From NCBI GenBank assembly GCA_041746135.1, contig JBGTHQ010000010.1, positions 11,092 to 75,091 of the forward strand: a stretch of DNA of 64,000 nt, given 5' to 3'. The notes under the pieces are model-generated. The model made no database searches. It was not told where the DNA came from and was given only the letters and a program-made list of their open reading frames with translations. Shown here piece by piece: positions 43,170 to 51,844 of this stretch. Within the stretch, counting starts at the first letter, position 1. Each line of letters opens with the position of its first letter. A program made the translations under genes and the position numbers. This DNA comes from Alg239-R122 sp041746135 (GTDB lineage: Bacteria; Pseudomonadota; Alphaproteobacteria; Sphingomonadales; Sphingomonadaceae).

Positions 43170-44104
43170 CAGAGTTGATCCAATGGCGTTTTGATATAAC
43201 GAACGCCGTTGCTTTCGGCTGGTGGTAGATGTCCAGCCCGCATATTGATCTGCACTGATGGAATGATTAAGCTTGGCAATCCAAGCGTTGCATCTCGCTC
43301 GGTTCGCATTTTGACAAATTCATCTTCGCTTATGCCATCATGAACATGCACGTTCGATCGCCGCTGGTCGCCTACCGTAGTATCCCATTTGAAATAGTCC
43401 CGGTCCGGGGCTTTATAGTCATGACAAAGATACAGCGCCGTATCGTCTGGCAAAGAGAGTAATCGCTGGATAGATCGATAAAGCTGACGGGCATTCCCGC
43501 CGGGAAAATCAGCGCGAGCAGACCCATAATCAGGCATAAACAAGGTATCACCGGTAAAAACCGAACCGCCAATGACATATGCAAGGTCAGCTGGAGTATG
43601 GCCCGGTACATGCAATGCAGAGACAGGAATATTGCCTATCTCGAACTGCTCACCGTCTTCAAAAATATAATCGAAATCAGAACCGTCGCGAACAAATTCG
43701 GAACCCAAATTGAATATCTCACCAAACACATTCTGAACCGCGATTATCTCTCGGCCTATGGCAATCTGACCACCAAGCTTCTCTTTAAGATAGGGCGCGG
43801 CAGACAGATGATCGGCATGTGCGTGGGTCTCAAGTAGCCAATCTACGTTAAGTGCCTTCTCCTCGATATAGTCGATTATCAAGTTGGCCGAGGAAAAGGC
43901 GGTGCGACCCGAAGCGGAATCATACTCGCGTACACTGTCAATAATCGCGGCTCGCCTGGTGTCAGGATCGTGCACTACGTAACTTGCGGTATTAGTTACT
44001 TCGTCAAAAAAAGATTTTATATGTGGCTGTAAGACGTTGCTTTGAAGAGCATTTTTGATCTGCATATTGGCCTGAGCTAAAGCCTGGTCATTTTTGAATT
44101 TCAT
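43169..44104 (-). CDS. blh: Persulfide dioxygenase-like metallo-beta-lactamase hydrolase (Blh/ETHE1 type)
   Basis: This enzyme probably oxidises glutathione persulfide to sulfite with O2, using mononuclear iron. The 311-residue protein has the metal motif THAHADH (His94, His96, Asp98, His99), VPGHTPADLAY, FTGDTLFMPDYG and LCHDYKAPDRDYFKW, the set seen in ETHE1-like proteins. The rhodanese/DUF442 domain that some Blh proteins carry is not present. Its start ATG overlaps the stop of the regulator gene (ATGA at 44101-44104). Sulfite produced could leave via TauE. Confidence 0.92.
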   Translation of the reverse strand: MKFKNDQALAQANMQIKNALQSNVLQPHIKSFFDEVTNTASYVVHDPDTRRAAIIDSVREYDSASGRTAFSSANLIIDYIEEKALNVDWLLETHAHADHLSAAPYLKEKLGGQIAIGREIIAVQNVFGEIFNLGSEFVRDGSDFDYIFEDGEQFEIGNIPVSALHVPGHTPADLAYVIGGSVFTGDTLFMPDYGSARADFPGGNARQLYRSIQRLLSLPDDTALYLCHDYKAPDRDYFKWDTTVGDQRRSNVHVHDGISEDEFVKMRTERDATLGLPSLIIPSVQINMRAGHLPPAESNGVRYIKTPLDQL

Positions 44105-44451
44105 TTGGAGTTCTCCGTAAGCTGTTCGACGTCAAGATCGGGGCAATAAATATCGCGAAGCAATGCGACCACTCGGCCAACATTCGGGTTGACGATGCGA
44201 TAAAAAAGAGTTTGGGATTCGCGCCGGAAATCTACCAATCCATCTTTGCGCAAACGGGCTAAATGTTGCGAAAGCGCCGACTGGCTGATGCCGATACTAT
44301 CTACCAGCGTTCCAACAGCCAGTTCATTTTCTACTGTCAAATGACATAGAATGAGCAAGCGTCGTTCATTGGATAGCGCTTTCAGCAGGTTGGCGGCATT
44401 TGAAGCACTTTCAGTTAATTGGGCAATTGTGGGTTCGGACATAAGCATCAT
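44101..44451 (-). CDS. bigR: BigR/SqrR-type ArsR-family sulfide-responsive repressor
   Basis: This 116-residue winged-helix repressor has the ArsR helix-turn-helix (GISQSALSQHLARLRKDGL, about 54-72). It also has the two cysteines of the persulfide switch: Cys36 in LLILCHLTV and Cys103 in DIYCPDL. In this family, persulfides link the two thiols and lower DNA affinity, releasing the operon. It is the first gene of the sulfide operon. An A+T-rich palindromic stretch directly upstream is the likely operator. Confidence 0.9.
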   Translation of the reverse strand: MMLMSEPTIAQLTESASNAANLLKALSNERRLLILCHLTVENELAVGTLVDSIGISQSALSQHLARLRKDGLVDFRRESQTLFYRIVNPNVGRVVALLRDIYCPDLDVEQLTENSK

Positions 44452-44490
44452 ATATTAGATTATACTAAATAAGCAATAGCTAATATAATA
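44452..44490. promoter_or_regulatory. A+T-rich operator/promoter candidate for the bigR operon
   Basis: The bases just before the bigR start read ATATTAGATTATACTAAATA and then TAGCTAATATAATATGG. ATATTAG and CTAAATA form an imperfect inverted repeat with a 6-base spacer. BigR-family repressors bind A+T-rich palindromes overlapping their own promoter. Placement and sequence fit autoregulation. Confidence 0.55.
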
Positions 44491-45196
44491 TGGTCAAGCG
44501 GTAGTTATCAAATCCGCGCAATTGCGGTAAATGCAGGTGCGAGCGTGCATTAATCCGATATCCCAAACTGGCGTCGTCATCGATCACCCCCCCCCGATCT
44601 CCACACGCGATTTCCGTAATCCTGCCAATTCGGTTTAAATCAGGCTGCGCGATAATGATCCAACAGCTGTGGCCTAAGTCCACCGCACGGCGGGTAGAAG
44701 CCTGCATTAGCGGATCGCTTGGGGACATACGTCCCGCGCCCCGCTTTCGCGAAATGACAATCGAAGGGTATTGTCATGCTGGCGTCAGAATTCCCGGACG
44801 GGATCGAGCCATCACTTCAAATTGCTTGGTTCAATTTGAAAGCTGCCGTTCCGGAATCGCCCCAATTAGTGACGTTCACTGTAGATTGACCCTATGTCTG
44901 CTTCGCGCCCTAATCTCGGTCATTCGCGGACCGATTCTTGTTTCCCGAAAGCAGACGTTCCCAGCTCCGCATCCGAACCGAAACGCAAAGATTGGTACGG
45001 ACGCTGATAGCTGCCTGTACCGTTTCGCGTCTGCAAGAAGTGAAGTCTTTCGGACTGAACCAACCGATGCTTAAGGCGCAATACCGAGAATTAAACGGAA
45101 AGCCGCCGATTAGGCGCAAAATACAACGCTAGATGCCACTCCCCTTCAAACGATAGCCTCATAGACAATTCTCATCCGAAACATGGGAATTGAACA
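44491..45196. other. Gene-free spacer between the sulfide and glutamine modules
   Basis: This 706-bp stretch holds repeat copy R2 (44675-44863), a further inverted repeat (GTCTGCTT at about 44897 with AAGCAGAC at about 44950), and no frame with a credible ribosome site. It separates two modules read in opposite directions. It must contain the promoter of the small exported protein and glnII gene. Confidence 0.5.
44675..44863 (+). repeat. Hairpin-rich repeat, copy R2
   Basis: It resembles R1 and R3 from the GGxAGxAGCCTGCATTAGCGG segment through GGGAC...GTCCC, TGACAAT...ATTGTCA and TTCAAATTG...CAATTTGAA to GCCGTTCCGGAATCGCCC. It lacks the tRNA-derived part and the first arm of the first hairpin. 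Confidence 0.85.
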
Positions 45197-45481
45197 ATGA
45201 CTATCAAACTGGACAAAGTGTTGTCCGCTCTTGCTGCGCTGATGATCAGCGTCGCCTCCCTGGCGGCAGTTACAGATGTGCAAGCCAAAGAGCGGGACGA
45301 TTTCAACTCACTTGAACAACCTCGATGCGAGGCCCGTACCTATGGTCCATCGCATCATCCCGCGCACCAGCGGCGCGGCACAGAATGTAATCGAGATGAG
45401 CTCTCCGAGGCCGCCACAAATATGGAAGGTCGGCCCTGTGCGGCCTTCGCCCCGACACTGAGAAACCCAAGAGGAGAATGA
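45197..45481 (+). CDS. Small exported protein of unknown function upstream of glnII
   Basis: The 94-residue protein begins with a clear signal peptide (MTIKLDKVLSALAALMISVASLAAVTDVQA), probably cut after residue 30. The mature part is short, with three cysteines, a His-rich stretch and no family resemblance. Its stop overlaps the early codons before glnII (ATGA at 45478-45481). The mature part may be a frame-shifted or truncated remnant, since its composition does not look like a folded domain. It probably shares a transcript with glnII. Confidence 0.5.
   Translation: MTIKLDKVLSALAALMISVASLAAVTDVQAKERDDFNSLEQPRCEARTYGPSHHPAHQRRGTECNRDELSEAATNMEGRPCAAFAPTLRNPRGE
45471..45476 (+). promoter_or_regulatory. 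Ribosome-binding site deciding the glnII start
   Basis: GAGGAG lies 1 base before the ATG at 45478 and 7 bases before the ATG at 45484. Only the second has workable spacing, so glnII is taken to start at 45484 (MSLAEYIW). Confidence 0.75.
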
Positions 45482-45483
45482 CT

Positions 45484-46557
45484 ATGAGCCTTGCAGAATA
45501 TATATGGTTGGACGGCAATCGCCCTACCCAAGGACTCCGCGCTAAGACGCGCTTCATCGACATCGAACGCCAAGATGCGAGTCCTGAGAACTTTCCGGAA
45601 TGGAGCTTCGACGGCTCCTCGACCCAGCAGGCCGAAGGCAGCGATTCAGACTGCGGACTGAAGCCGGTATGTGTGGTAAGCGACCCCATTCGCGGCGGCG
45701 ATAACTATCTCGTGCTTTGCGAAGTACAGAATGCCGACGGAAGCGATCATGTAACCAACTCGCGGGCTGACCTGCGAGCAATCCTAGCCGCCGGCGGTGC
45801 CGAGCGTGATGCATGGATCGGTTTCGAACAGGAATATACGCTCTACCAAAGCGGACGCCCCCTCGGCTTCCCTATGTCCGGTTATCCCGAGCCTCAGGGC
45901 CCCTTCTACTGCGGGGTCGGTGCGGACCGCGCCTTCGGCCGGATGATCGCTGACGAGCATGCGCATCTCTGCCTTGATGCTGGCCTTCTTTACTACGGTC
46001 TCAATGCCGAAGTGATGCCGGGCCAGTGGGAATTCCAGATCGGCTACCGCGGGTTTGAAGGTGACGATCCGGGCCTGCTTAATACAGCCGATCATATGTG
46101 GATCGCCCGCTTTCTTCTGGACCGTGTTGCCGAAAAGCACGGTGTGATCGTCTGTTACGATAACAAGCCGATGAAAGGCGACTGGAATGGCGCCGGAATG
46201 CATACCAACTTCTCCTGCTCAAAGACGCGGGCAGAAGGCGGTCTGGATGCGATCTACGAAGCTATTCGCCGTCTCGCTCACAAGCACGACCAGCACATCG
46301 CAGTGTATGGCGACCGACTTGAGGAGCGCCTTACCGGAGCGCACGAAACCTGTTCGATCAGCGAGTTTAAGGCTGGCGGGGCCGATCGGGGGGCCTCCAT
46401 CCGCATTCCGTTGGGTGTTGAGCGGGCAGGCTTCGGCTATTTCGAAGACCGCCGCCCGGGAGCCAATGCATGCCCTTACCAGGTGGCGGCCCGCATCGCC
46501 TCGACGGTGTTCGATATCGAAATCGAGGACCATTCACAGATGGCGCTTGTCGCCTGA
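45484..46557 (+). CDS. glnII: Glutamine synthetase type II (eukaryote-like GSII)
   Basis: This enzyme makes glutamine from glutamate, ammonia and ATP. The 357-residue length and motifs are those of the eukaryote-like GSII form, not the 470-residue bacterial GSI: FPEWSFDGSSTQQAEGSDSD near residue 38-57, FEQEYTLYQ with ammonium/metal-site acids, GLNAEVMPGQWEFQIG, NGAGMHTNFS, and RGASIRIP near the end. GSII is known in rhizobia and actinomycetes; here it sits in mobile DNA 97 bp upstream of a glutaminase gene, so synthesis and breakdown of glutamine are encoded together. It lacks a GSI-type adenylylation tyrosine loop. Confidence 0.93.
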   Translation: MSLAEYIWLDGNRPTQGLRAKTRFIDIERQDASPENFPEWSFDGSSTQQAEGSDSDCGLKPVCVVSDPIRGGDNYLVLCEVQNADGSDHVTNSRADLRAILAAGGAERDAWIGFEQEYTLYQSGRPLGFPMSGYPEPQGPFYCGVGADRAFGRMIADEHAHLCLDAGLLYYGLNAEVMPGQWEFQIGYRGFEGDDPGLLNTADHMWIARFLLDRVAEKHGVIVCYDNKPMKGDWNGAGMHTNFSCSKTRAEGGLDAIYEAIRRLAHKHDQHIAVYGDRLEERLTGAHETCSISEFKAGGADRGASIRIPLGVERAGFGYFEDRRPGANACPYQVAARIASTVFDIEIEDHSQMALVA

Positions 46558-46654
46558 CCTCGACACCAGCCCCCTAGATCTCACTGACAAGGCGAGGTCA
46601 CGACCGGGTATGCACCGTCCCGCAAATCCAGTCGCACTTTTAGAGAGAAAACAT

Positions 46655-48247
46655 ATGGTAACGCTCAAAAGCATTGCCGCAGATTCCAAGGGATTTGCGG
46701 CAAAAAACCTCATAAACTCGTTGAAAAGCGAGCACACCCAAGCGGTCTCCAATGCAATGCTGATCCGCGCACTCGAGGAAATGGGACTCCAGCGCGACGA
46801 CCCGCGACTCTCTTCGCTTTTCGAAAAACTAGACGATATGCCGGGCAGCGGGACGCTCGACGAAGGCGGACTGCGCTCGCTGCTGGGAGAAGTCGAGGCT
46901 TCGCTGGTAGAGCGAGCGCTGTCGGGCTCGCTCATTATTCCTGCATTCGACGAATTCAGGGACCAACTAGTTTCAATATTTGAAACTTGTCGCGGCGAAT
47001 CCAGCGGATCTGTGGCAAGCTATATCCCCCAGCTCGCAAGAGTCGACCCCGAGAAGTTTGCAATGGCCGTGTGCACGATTGATGGCCAACGCCACTCGAT
47101 CGGGGATCATAACGATCGCTTCTGCGTGCAGTCCACCTGCAAGCCAGTGAACTATGCCATCGCGCATGGACTATCGAGCGCCAACTCGATCCATAGCCAT
47201 GTCGGCCGCGAGCCATCCGGACGGTCGTTCAACGAACTTACTTTGAACCCTGCTGGATTGCCCCACAATCCAATGATCAATGCCGGTGCAATTATGGCGA
47301 GTTCGCTCATCAAGCCGCATGAAAGTCTGGCCGATCGGTTCGATTTTATGATGTCGAAATGGCGGGACCTTGGAGGAGGAGCAGAGCCGGGCTTCGACAA
47401 CACGGTTTTCCTGTCGGAAAAAGCGACAGCAGACCGGAACTTCGCACTGGCCTATTTTATGCGCGAGAATGACGCATTTCCACCCAATACCGACCTGATG
47501 GAAACGCTAGACTTTTATTTCCAGTGCTGTTCGATAAGCATCGACGTCAGGCATATGGCGACAATCGCGGCCACGCTGGCAAATGGAGGGGTGTGTCCGA
47601 CGACGAACCAACGCGTGCTCGATGCCGAGGCGGTTCGCAACTGCCTTTCCTTGATGTATTCTTGTGGCATGTACGACTACTCTGGCGAATTCGCGTTTAC
47701 CGTCGGCATTCCTGCCAAGTCAGGGGTTTCGGGTGCCCTCATGCTGGTTGTTCCCGGAGTTTGCGGCATTGCCATATGGAGCCCGCGACTGGACCGGTGC
47801 GGCAACAGCGTGCGCGGCGTCCGGTTCGCCCAGGAACTGTCGAAGAGATACTCCTTTCACAGTTACGCGACGATGGTTCAGGGGGAGGCACTGATCGACC
47901 CAACCAAGTCTCAAGTCGAGCGCGTAGCGGAGGTGGCAAGTTCACTTTGTTCGGCCGCTTCGGTTGGAGACCTAGGTGAATTGAGGCGATTGGTTGCCAG
48001 CGGTGCAGAAATCCTGCAAGCTGACTATGACGGACGAACGGCCTTGCATCTTGCGGCATCTGAAGGTCGTATCGGCGTCGTGCGTTTTCTCTTGTCAATC
48101 GGTGCCGATGCAAAACAGAAAGATCGCTGGGGCAATACCGCCCTCGCCGATGCAAAGCGTGAAGGCAGGGGGGATGTAGTGGAAATTCTCTCCAACCTAG
48201 AGACAGCAGAACCGGTGAAATCCGAGCCGCGCCGCAAGGCGGCATAA
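46655..48247 (+). CDS. glsA: Glutaminase with EF-hand-like N-terminus and C-terminal ankyrin repeats
   Basis: This enzyme hydrolyses glutamine to glutamate and ammonia. The 530-residue layout is like animal kidney-type glutaminase: an N-terminal helical EF-hand-like part (about 25-100, LIRALEEMGLQRDDPRLSSLFEKL), a serine-hydrolase/beta-lactamase-like catalytic domain (about 105-410) and ankyrin repeats (about 445-515, DGRTALHLAASEGRIGVVRFLLSIGAD). The Ser-Lys pair is QSTCKP (Ser160, Lys163); NPAGLPHNPMINAGAI and GIPAKSGVSG are intact. The start ATG 46655 follows TAGAGAGAAAAC; the longer upstream frame overlaps glnII. It is followed 20 bp later by the regulator gene. Confidence 0.9.
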   Translation: MVTLKSIAADSKGFAAKNLINSLKSEHTQAVSNAMLIRALEEMGLQRDDPRLSSLFEKLDDMPGSGTLDEGGLRSLLGEVEASLVERALSGSLIIPAFDEFRDQLVSIFETCRGESSGSVASYIPQLARVDPEKFAMAVCTIDGQRHSIGDHNDRFCVQSTCKPVNYAIAHGLSSANSIHSHVGREPSGRSFNELTLNPAGLPHNPMINAGAIMASSLIKPHESLADRFDFMMSKWRDLGGGAEPGFDNTVFLSEKATADRNFALAYFMRENDAFPPNTDLMETLDFYFQCCSISIDVRHMATIAATLANGGVCPTTNQRVLDAEAVRNCLSLMYSCGMYDYSGEFAFTVGIPAKSGVSGALMLVVPGVCGIAIWSPRLDRCGNSVRGVRFAQELSKRYSFHSYATMVQGEALIDPTKSQVERVAEVASSLCSAASVGDLGELRRLVASGAEILQADYDGRTALHLAASEGRIGVVRFLLSIGADAKQKDRWGNTALADAKREGRGDVVEILSNLETAEPVKSEPRRKAA

Positions 48248-48267
48248 GGTCGAAAAGAGGGGGTGAC

Positions 48268-49854
48268 GTGCTTCAGATCAATATCCTCGGCTCCATATCT
48301 GTGCGCGAAGATGGGAAAAGCGTGGCGCTTCCCGCCTCGCGCAAAACTCGGGCGCTGATCGCATATATGGCTATCGAACCGGGCCCGCACACCAGGTCTG
48401 CGTTATGTGATATTTTTTGGGAAATACCTGATGATCCGCGCGCATCACTCCGCTGGTCGCTCAGCAAGTTGCGTACGGTCTTGAATTCGGAAGATCACGA
48501 GAGACTATTGGCTGATCGGCAAGGCGTGAAGCTCGAACTCCAAGACATCAAAGTTGACTATTTGGCAGTTCGGGAAACCGTTCGCGACCCGGCCGCCGCT
48601 CTCGATGATCTGGCGAAGGCATGGGAGATGTCTGACAGTGAGATGCTGGAGGACTGCGAACTTTCGAACCAGCCGGATTTCATGATTTGGCTTGGTCAGC
48701 AGCGAAACGAACTTTCGAGAATGCGATTCGAAATTGCCAAGCGCGCAGCCTTGGCTGACCAGCTTTCGAGCACCGATAGGGATAGGTGGGCCGAGCGCTG
48801 GCTGACCCAAGCTCCTTTCGACCACGAAGCGGCGGAAAATGCCGTCGCTTCGAAGCGCGCGATCGGAATGGAAGCCCAAGCTGCTGAGTTGCGGGCAGAT
48901 CTGCAGCGGAGTTTCCGCGAAGCAGGACTAACTCCGCCGGAGTTTTCCAAGGAGAGTCAAACCGCTCCCGGTCCCGCGACGACTGTCGGGTTGGCAATGA
49001 AGGCCGTCGCACCTCGGCAATCGATCCGCTTTGTACAAGCGAAGGACATGACATCCATTGCTTGGGCAAGTGTCGGCGACAAGGATAACCCTCCACTTAT
49101 CAAAGCAGCGAATTGGCTCAATCATCTGGAACTGGACTGGGAAGCACCGATCTGGAGCCCTCTTTTTCGGCAGCTAGCCGAAACCTTTCATCTGGTGCGT
49201 TATGACGAGCGTGGTTGTGGTCTTTCTGATTGGGACGCCCCTGACATCGATTTCGAAAGCTTCGTCGACGATCTGAAGCTGGTTGCCGATGCCTCGGGTC
49301 TCGACAAATTTCCTTTGCTCGGAATCAGTCAGGGTGCTGCTGTGTCCATCGAATTTGCAGCGCGTTATCCAGAGCGAGTGAGCAAGCTCGTCCTTTTCGG
49401 TGGCTATCCGTGTGGTTGGCGGCATACGGCGAATGAGGATGAGGTCCGCGAACGCGAAGCAGTGATGGTGCTAACTGAGACGGGTTGGGGACGGGACAAT
49501 CCCGTGTATCGCAATATGTTCTCGCAAAGCTTTATGCCGGACGCGACGATAGAGGAGCTGTCGTGGTTCGACGAATTCCAGCGGCTCACGACATCGCCTG
49601 CCAATGCGGTACGGTTCCTCGAAGCCTTTTCGACGCTCGATGTCAGAAGCAGCCTAGCGAAGGTTCAATGCCCGACGCTGGTAGTGCATTCACAGCGGGA
49701 TCAGCGGATTCCTCTCGGTACCGGTGTTAACATGGCCTCGCAGATACCTCATGCGCGATTTTCTAGCGTCAACAGCAGCAATCACTTGCTCTTGGGTAGA
49801 GAGCTGGCCTCTGGACAATTCGTTCAGGCAGTCCGGGATTTTCTATTAAATTAG
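48268..49854 (+). CDS. SARP-like winged-helix regulator fused to an alpha/beta hydrolase
   Basis: This 528-residue fusion starts with an OmpR/DnrI-type winged helix (about 1-95, LGSISVREDGKSVALPASRKTRALIAYM), followed by a helical transcriptional-activation (BTAD-like) part to about 225. The C-terminal half (about 265-528) is an alpha/beta hydrolase with nucleophile GISQGA (Ser near 354), acid in HSQRDQRIP (Asp near 478) and SSNHLLLG (His near 506). The start is GTG after GAGGGGG. It looks like a one-component sensor whose hydrolase domain either cleaves or merely binds the signal. It follows glnII and glsA in the same direction and probably controls them or the facing transporter gene. Confidence 0.8.
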   Translation: MLQINILGSISVREDGKSVALPASRKTRALIAYMAIEPGPHTRSALCDIFWEIPDDPRASLRWSLSKLRTVLNSEDHERLLADRQGVKLELQDIKVDYLAVRETVRDPAAALDDLAKAWEMSDSEMLEDCELSNQPDFMIWLGQQRNELSRMRFEIAKRAALADQLSSTDRDRWAERWLTQAPFDHEAAENAVASKRAIGMEAQAAELRADLQRSFREAGLTPPEFSKESQTAPGPATTVGLAMKAVAPRQSIRFVQAKDMTSIAWASVGDKDNPPLIKAANWLNHLELDWEAPIWSPLFRQLAETFHLVRYDERGCGLSDWDAPDIDFESFVDDLKLVADASGLDKFPLLGISQGAAVSIEFAARYPERVSKLVLFGGYPCGWRHTANEDEVREREAVMVLTETGWGRDNPVYRNMFSQSFMPDATIEELSWFDEFQRLTTSPANAVRFLEAFSTLDVRSSLAKVQCPTLVVHSQRDQRIPLGTGVNMASQIPHARFSSVNSSNHLLLGRELASGQFVQAVRDFLLN

Positions 49855-49861
49855 CCAGTCA

Positions 49862-50102
49862 TGAGGCACTGTCAGAGCAGCTGCAGCGGCTAGCAGGACG
49901 TGCGTGCACTGCAATGCCCAGATCCAAAAAGCCAGCGAGCCCGTTTCGCTATTTCAACTCATCGCCAGAGATCATTCGCCTTGTGGTGATGATATATGTC
50001 CGGTTCCCACCGTCGCTGCGAGACGTGGAGAACCTGCTGGCCAAGCACGGGATAGATATTTATCACGAGACCGTGCGCCACTGGTGGAACCGGTTTCACT
50101 AA
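49862..50102 (+). pseudogene. IS6-family transposase, N-terminal fragment with left end
   Basis: The frame 49914-50102 encodes 62 residues matching only the N-terminal helix-turn-helix part of IS6-family transposases (FRYFNSSPEIIRLVVMIYVR, RDVENLLAKHGIDI, ETVRHWWNRF). It then stops, so the DDE domain is gone. GGCACTGTCAGAGCAGC at 49864 resembles an IS6-type terminal inverted repeat. The 194 bp after it hold no gene. Confidence 0.7.
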
Positions 50103-50296
50103 GTGCGCAATTGGACCGTTAGCCGAACGGCGGAATTGCCGCCGGTCTGCTTTGCGCCCTACTATCGGTCGATTTCCTTCCCCCTTGAATGGAGACATCA
50201 TATAGCTTGGTGGTAATCGCTCGATAAGAGCTTCAATTGAGTGGGAAGCGGATCGCCGAATAAAATTCCCATCGGAAAGCCGCGCGAACACGTGTC

Positions 50297-51844
50297 CTAC
50301 TCAGCTTCGAGTTCTCGCAGGCTCCGGCCTTGGGTCTCTCGTCCGGCCCAGGCAACCATGCCCACGGAAGCTGCCGTTGGGAGAAGTAACGCCAAGGCTG
50401 CTCCCATCAAAGTTGGCGCGAAACCTGCCATTGCGGCGACCTGCACGGCTACGCCGCCGAACTTGCTGCTCCCCGCGACCAATCCCGTCGCCCTGCCTCG
50501 CGTGCCGAGCGGGTAGTTCTCCGCTGTATAGGGTAGCAGGACCGCAATCGTGCCGTTGGTGCCCACAATCAATAGGGCAATGACAGAAACCAGCAACGGC
50601 TCCCAAGTCAGCAGTTCGGCTGGAAGCAAGGCTCCCAGCAGGCCAATAAAGGTCAGGCTGACAGTGCCGACGAGTGTCCATTTGCTACTATGCCTTGCAT
50701 AGAAAAATGCTGCAAGCAGCACGGTCGGGAAAGCGAGCAGCGAGGATCTAGCCAGGATGCTGCTGGCAATTTCCGCGCTGTAACCGCGCGATTGAAGGTC
50801 CAATGGCAACCACAAAAGCAAGCCGAAATTAACGAAGCTCCAGCACAAAGCGGTAATGGTTAGCGCTACGGTGATCTGACGATGACCTGCGGGCGACGGC
50901 GAATTTGCGGAGGCTTGTACTGGGGGTGGTTTGGGACGCAAACCGAATTTCCGTTGCATTTCCGCGAGCTCTGCAGTCCTCCCACGCTCAGCCAGGAAAC
51001 GGGGTGTTTCGGGGATAAGCCGCGCTAAGGCTAGTAATAAAAGTCCGCTGGGGAAACCTTGCAACCACAGCGACCGCCAGCCGTATATTGGCTCCAGCAC
51101 ATAAGCTGCGCCACTTGCCGCGAGGTAACCGCCAACCAGTCCAATCCCGCCCACCAGAACGAGCACCCAGCTGCGGTGTCTGGGCGGCATTACCTCTGTC
51201 AGAAGCGTATAAACTACCGGCAACATGCCTCCCGCCGATATGCCCATAAGGAAACACATTATCAGGTTCCACTCAAATTCCGGCATAGCACCGCAAATCG
51301 CGGTGGAAACGAACAGGATCGTGGACAGCAAGATGCAAACCCGGCGACCATAGATGTCTGCCAGCCAGCCCCACAGGAACGAGCCGATGGTAGTTCCTGT
51401 GAGCGCGACCAACGGCAACAAGGCCACTTGCGATCGGCTGATCCCATATTCTGCCGCCATTCCCGGAAGCACGAATCCCAGGGTAGCGGGTTTCATCACA
51501 TCGATCACGAGGCCCAGCGTCAGCACCAGTAAAGTAGCCGCGTGCCAAACATTGAGCGGTGTCGAATCTGGCGCTTCGAAGCTGGTCCCGGCATGATCGC
51601 CATGCGGAGCGCATTTCTGTGGCAGGGCACCGAAACATGCCAGTGGCGCTCCGATCAGGATCAAAGCCATGCCGATCCACATGCTGGGGTCCATTGGCAT
51701 TCCCGTAAGGTGATTGCCCATTTCATGACCCATCGCCAACATTGGCAGATGGAGCGCGACGCCTAGACTGACCGCGGCACAACCCGCCCAGAAGAACGGA
51801 GCGCGTTCGCCAACGATGGATATTTTTTGCCCCGCCTTCTTCAT
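50297..51844 (-). CDS. Major facilitator superfamily transporter
   Basis: The 515-residue protein has an N-terminal extension containing two extra hydrophobic segments and a Met/His-rich stretch (MLAMGHEMGNHLTGMPMDP), then 12 MFS helices from about residue 95. The MFS signature GWLADIYGRRVCILLS between helices 2 and 3 is intact, as is the second-half PETPRF-like RLIPETPRFLAERGR. It resembles the SV2/AAHS organic-acid transporters. It faces the SARP-hydrolase gene across an IS remnant. Substrate unknown; the glutamine context makes an amino acid or related acid possible. The Met/His-rich stretch could bind a metal. Confidence 0.85.
   Translation of the reverse strand: MKKAGQKISIVGERAPFFWAGCAAVSLGVALHLPMLAMGHEMGNHLTGMPMDPSMWIGMALILIGAPLACFGALPQKCAPHGDHAGTSFEAPDSTPLNVWHAATLLVLTLGLVIDVMKPATLGFVLPGMAAEYGISRSQVALLPLVALTGTTIGSFLWGWLADIYGRRVCILLSTILFVSTAICGAMPEFEWNLIMCFLMGISAGGMLPVVYTLLTEVMPPRHRSWVLVLVGGIGLVGGYLAASGAAYVLEPIYGWRSLWLQGFPSGLLLLALARLIPETPRFLAERGRTAELAEMQRKFGLRPKPPPVQASANSPSPAGHRQITVALTITALCWSFVNFGLLLWLPLDLQSRGYSAEIASSILARSSLLAFPTVLLAAFFYARHSSKWTLVGTVSLTFIGLLGALLPAELLTWEPLLVSVIALLIVGTNGTIAVLLPYTAENYPLGTRGRATGLVAGSSKFGGVAVQVAAMAGFAPTLMGAALALLLPTAASVGMVAWAGRETQGRSLRELEAE

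Noticed and set aside
44452..45196. Riboswitch or glutamine-sensing RNA upstream of glnII
   Set aside because: Hairpins exist but belong to the repeat R2, and no known glutamine riboswitch core was recognised.
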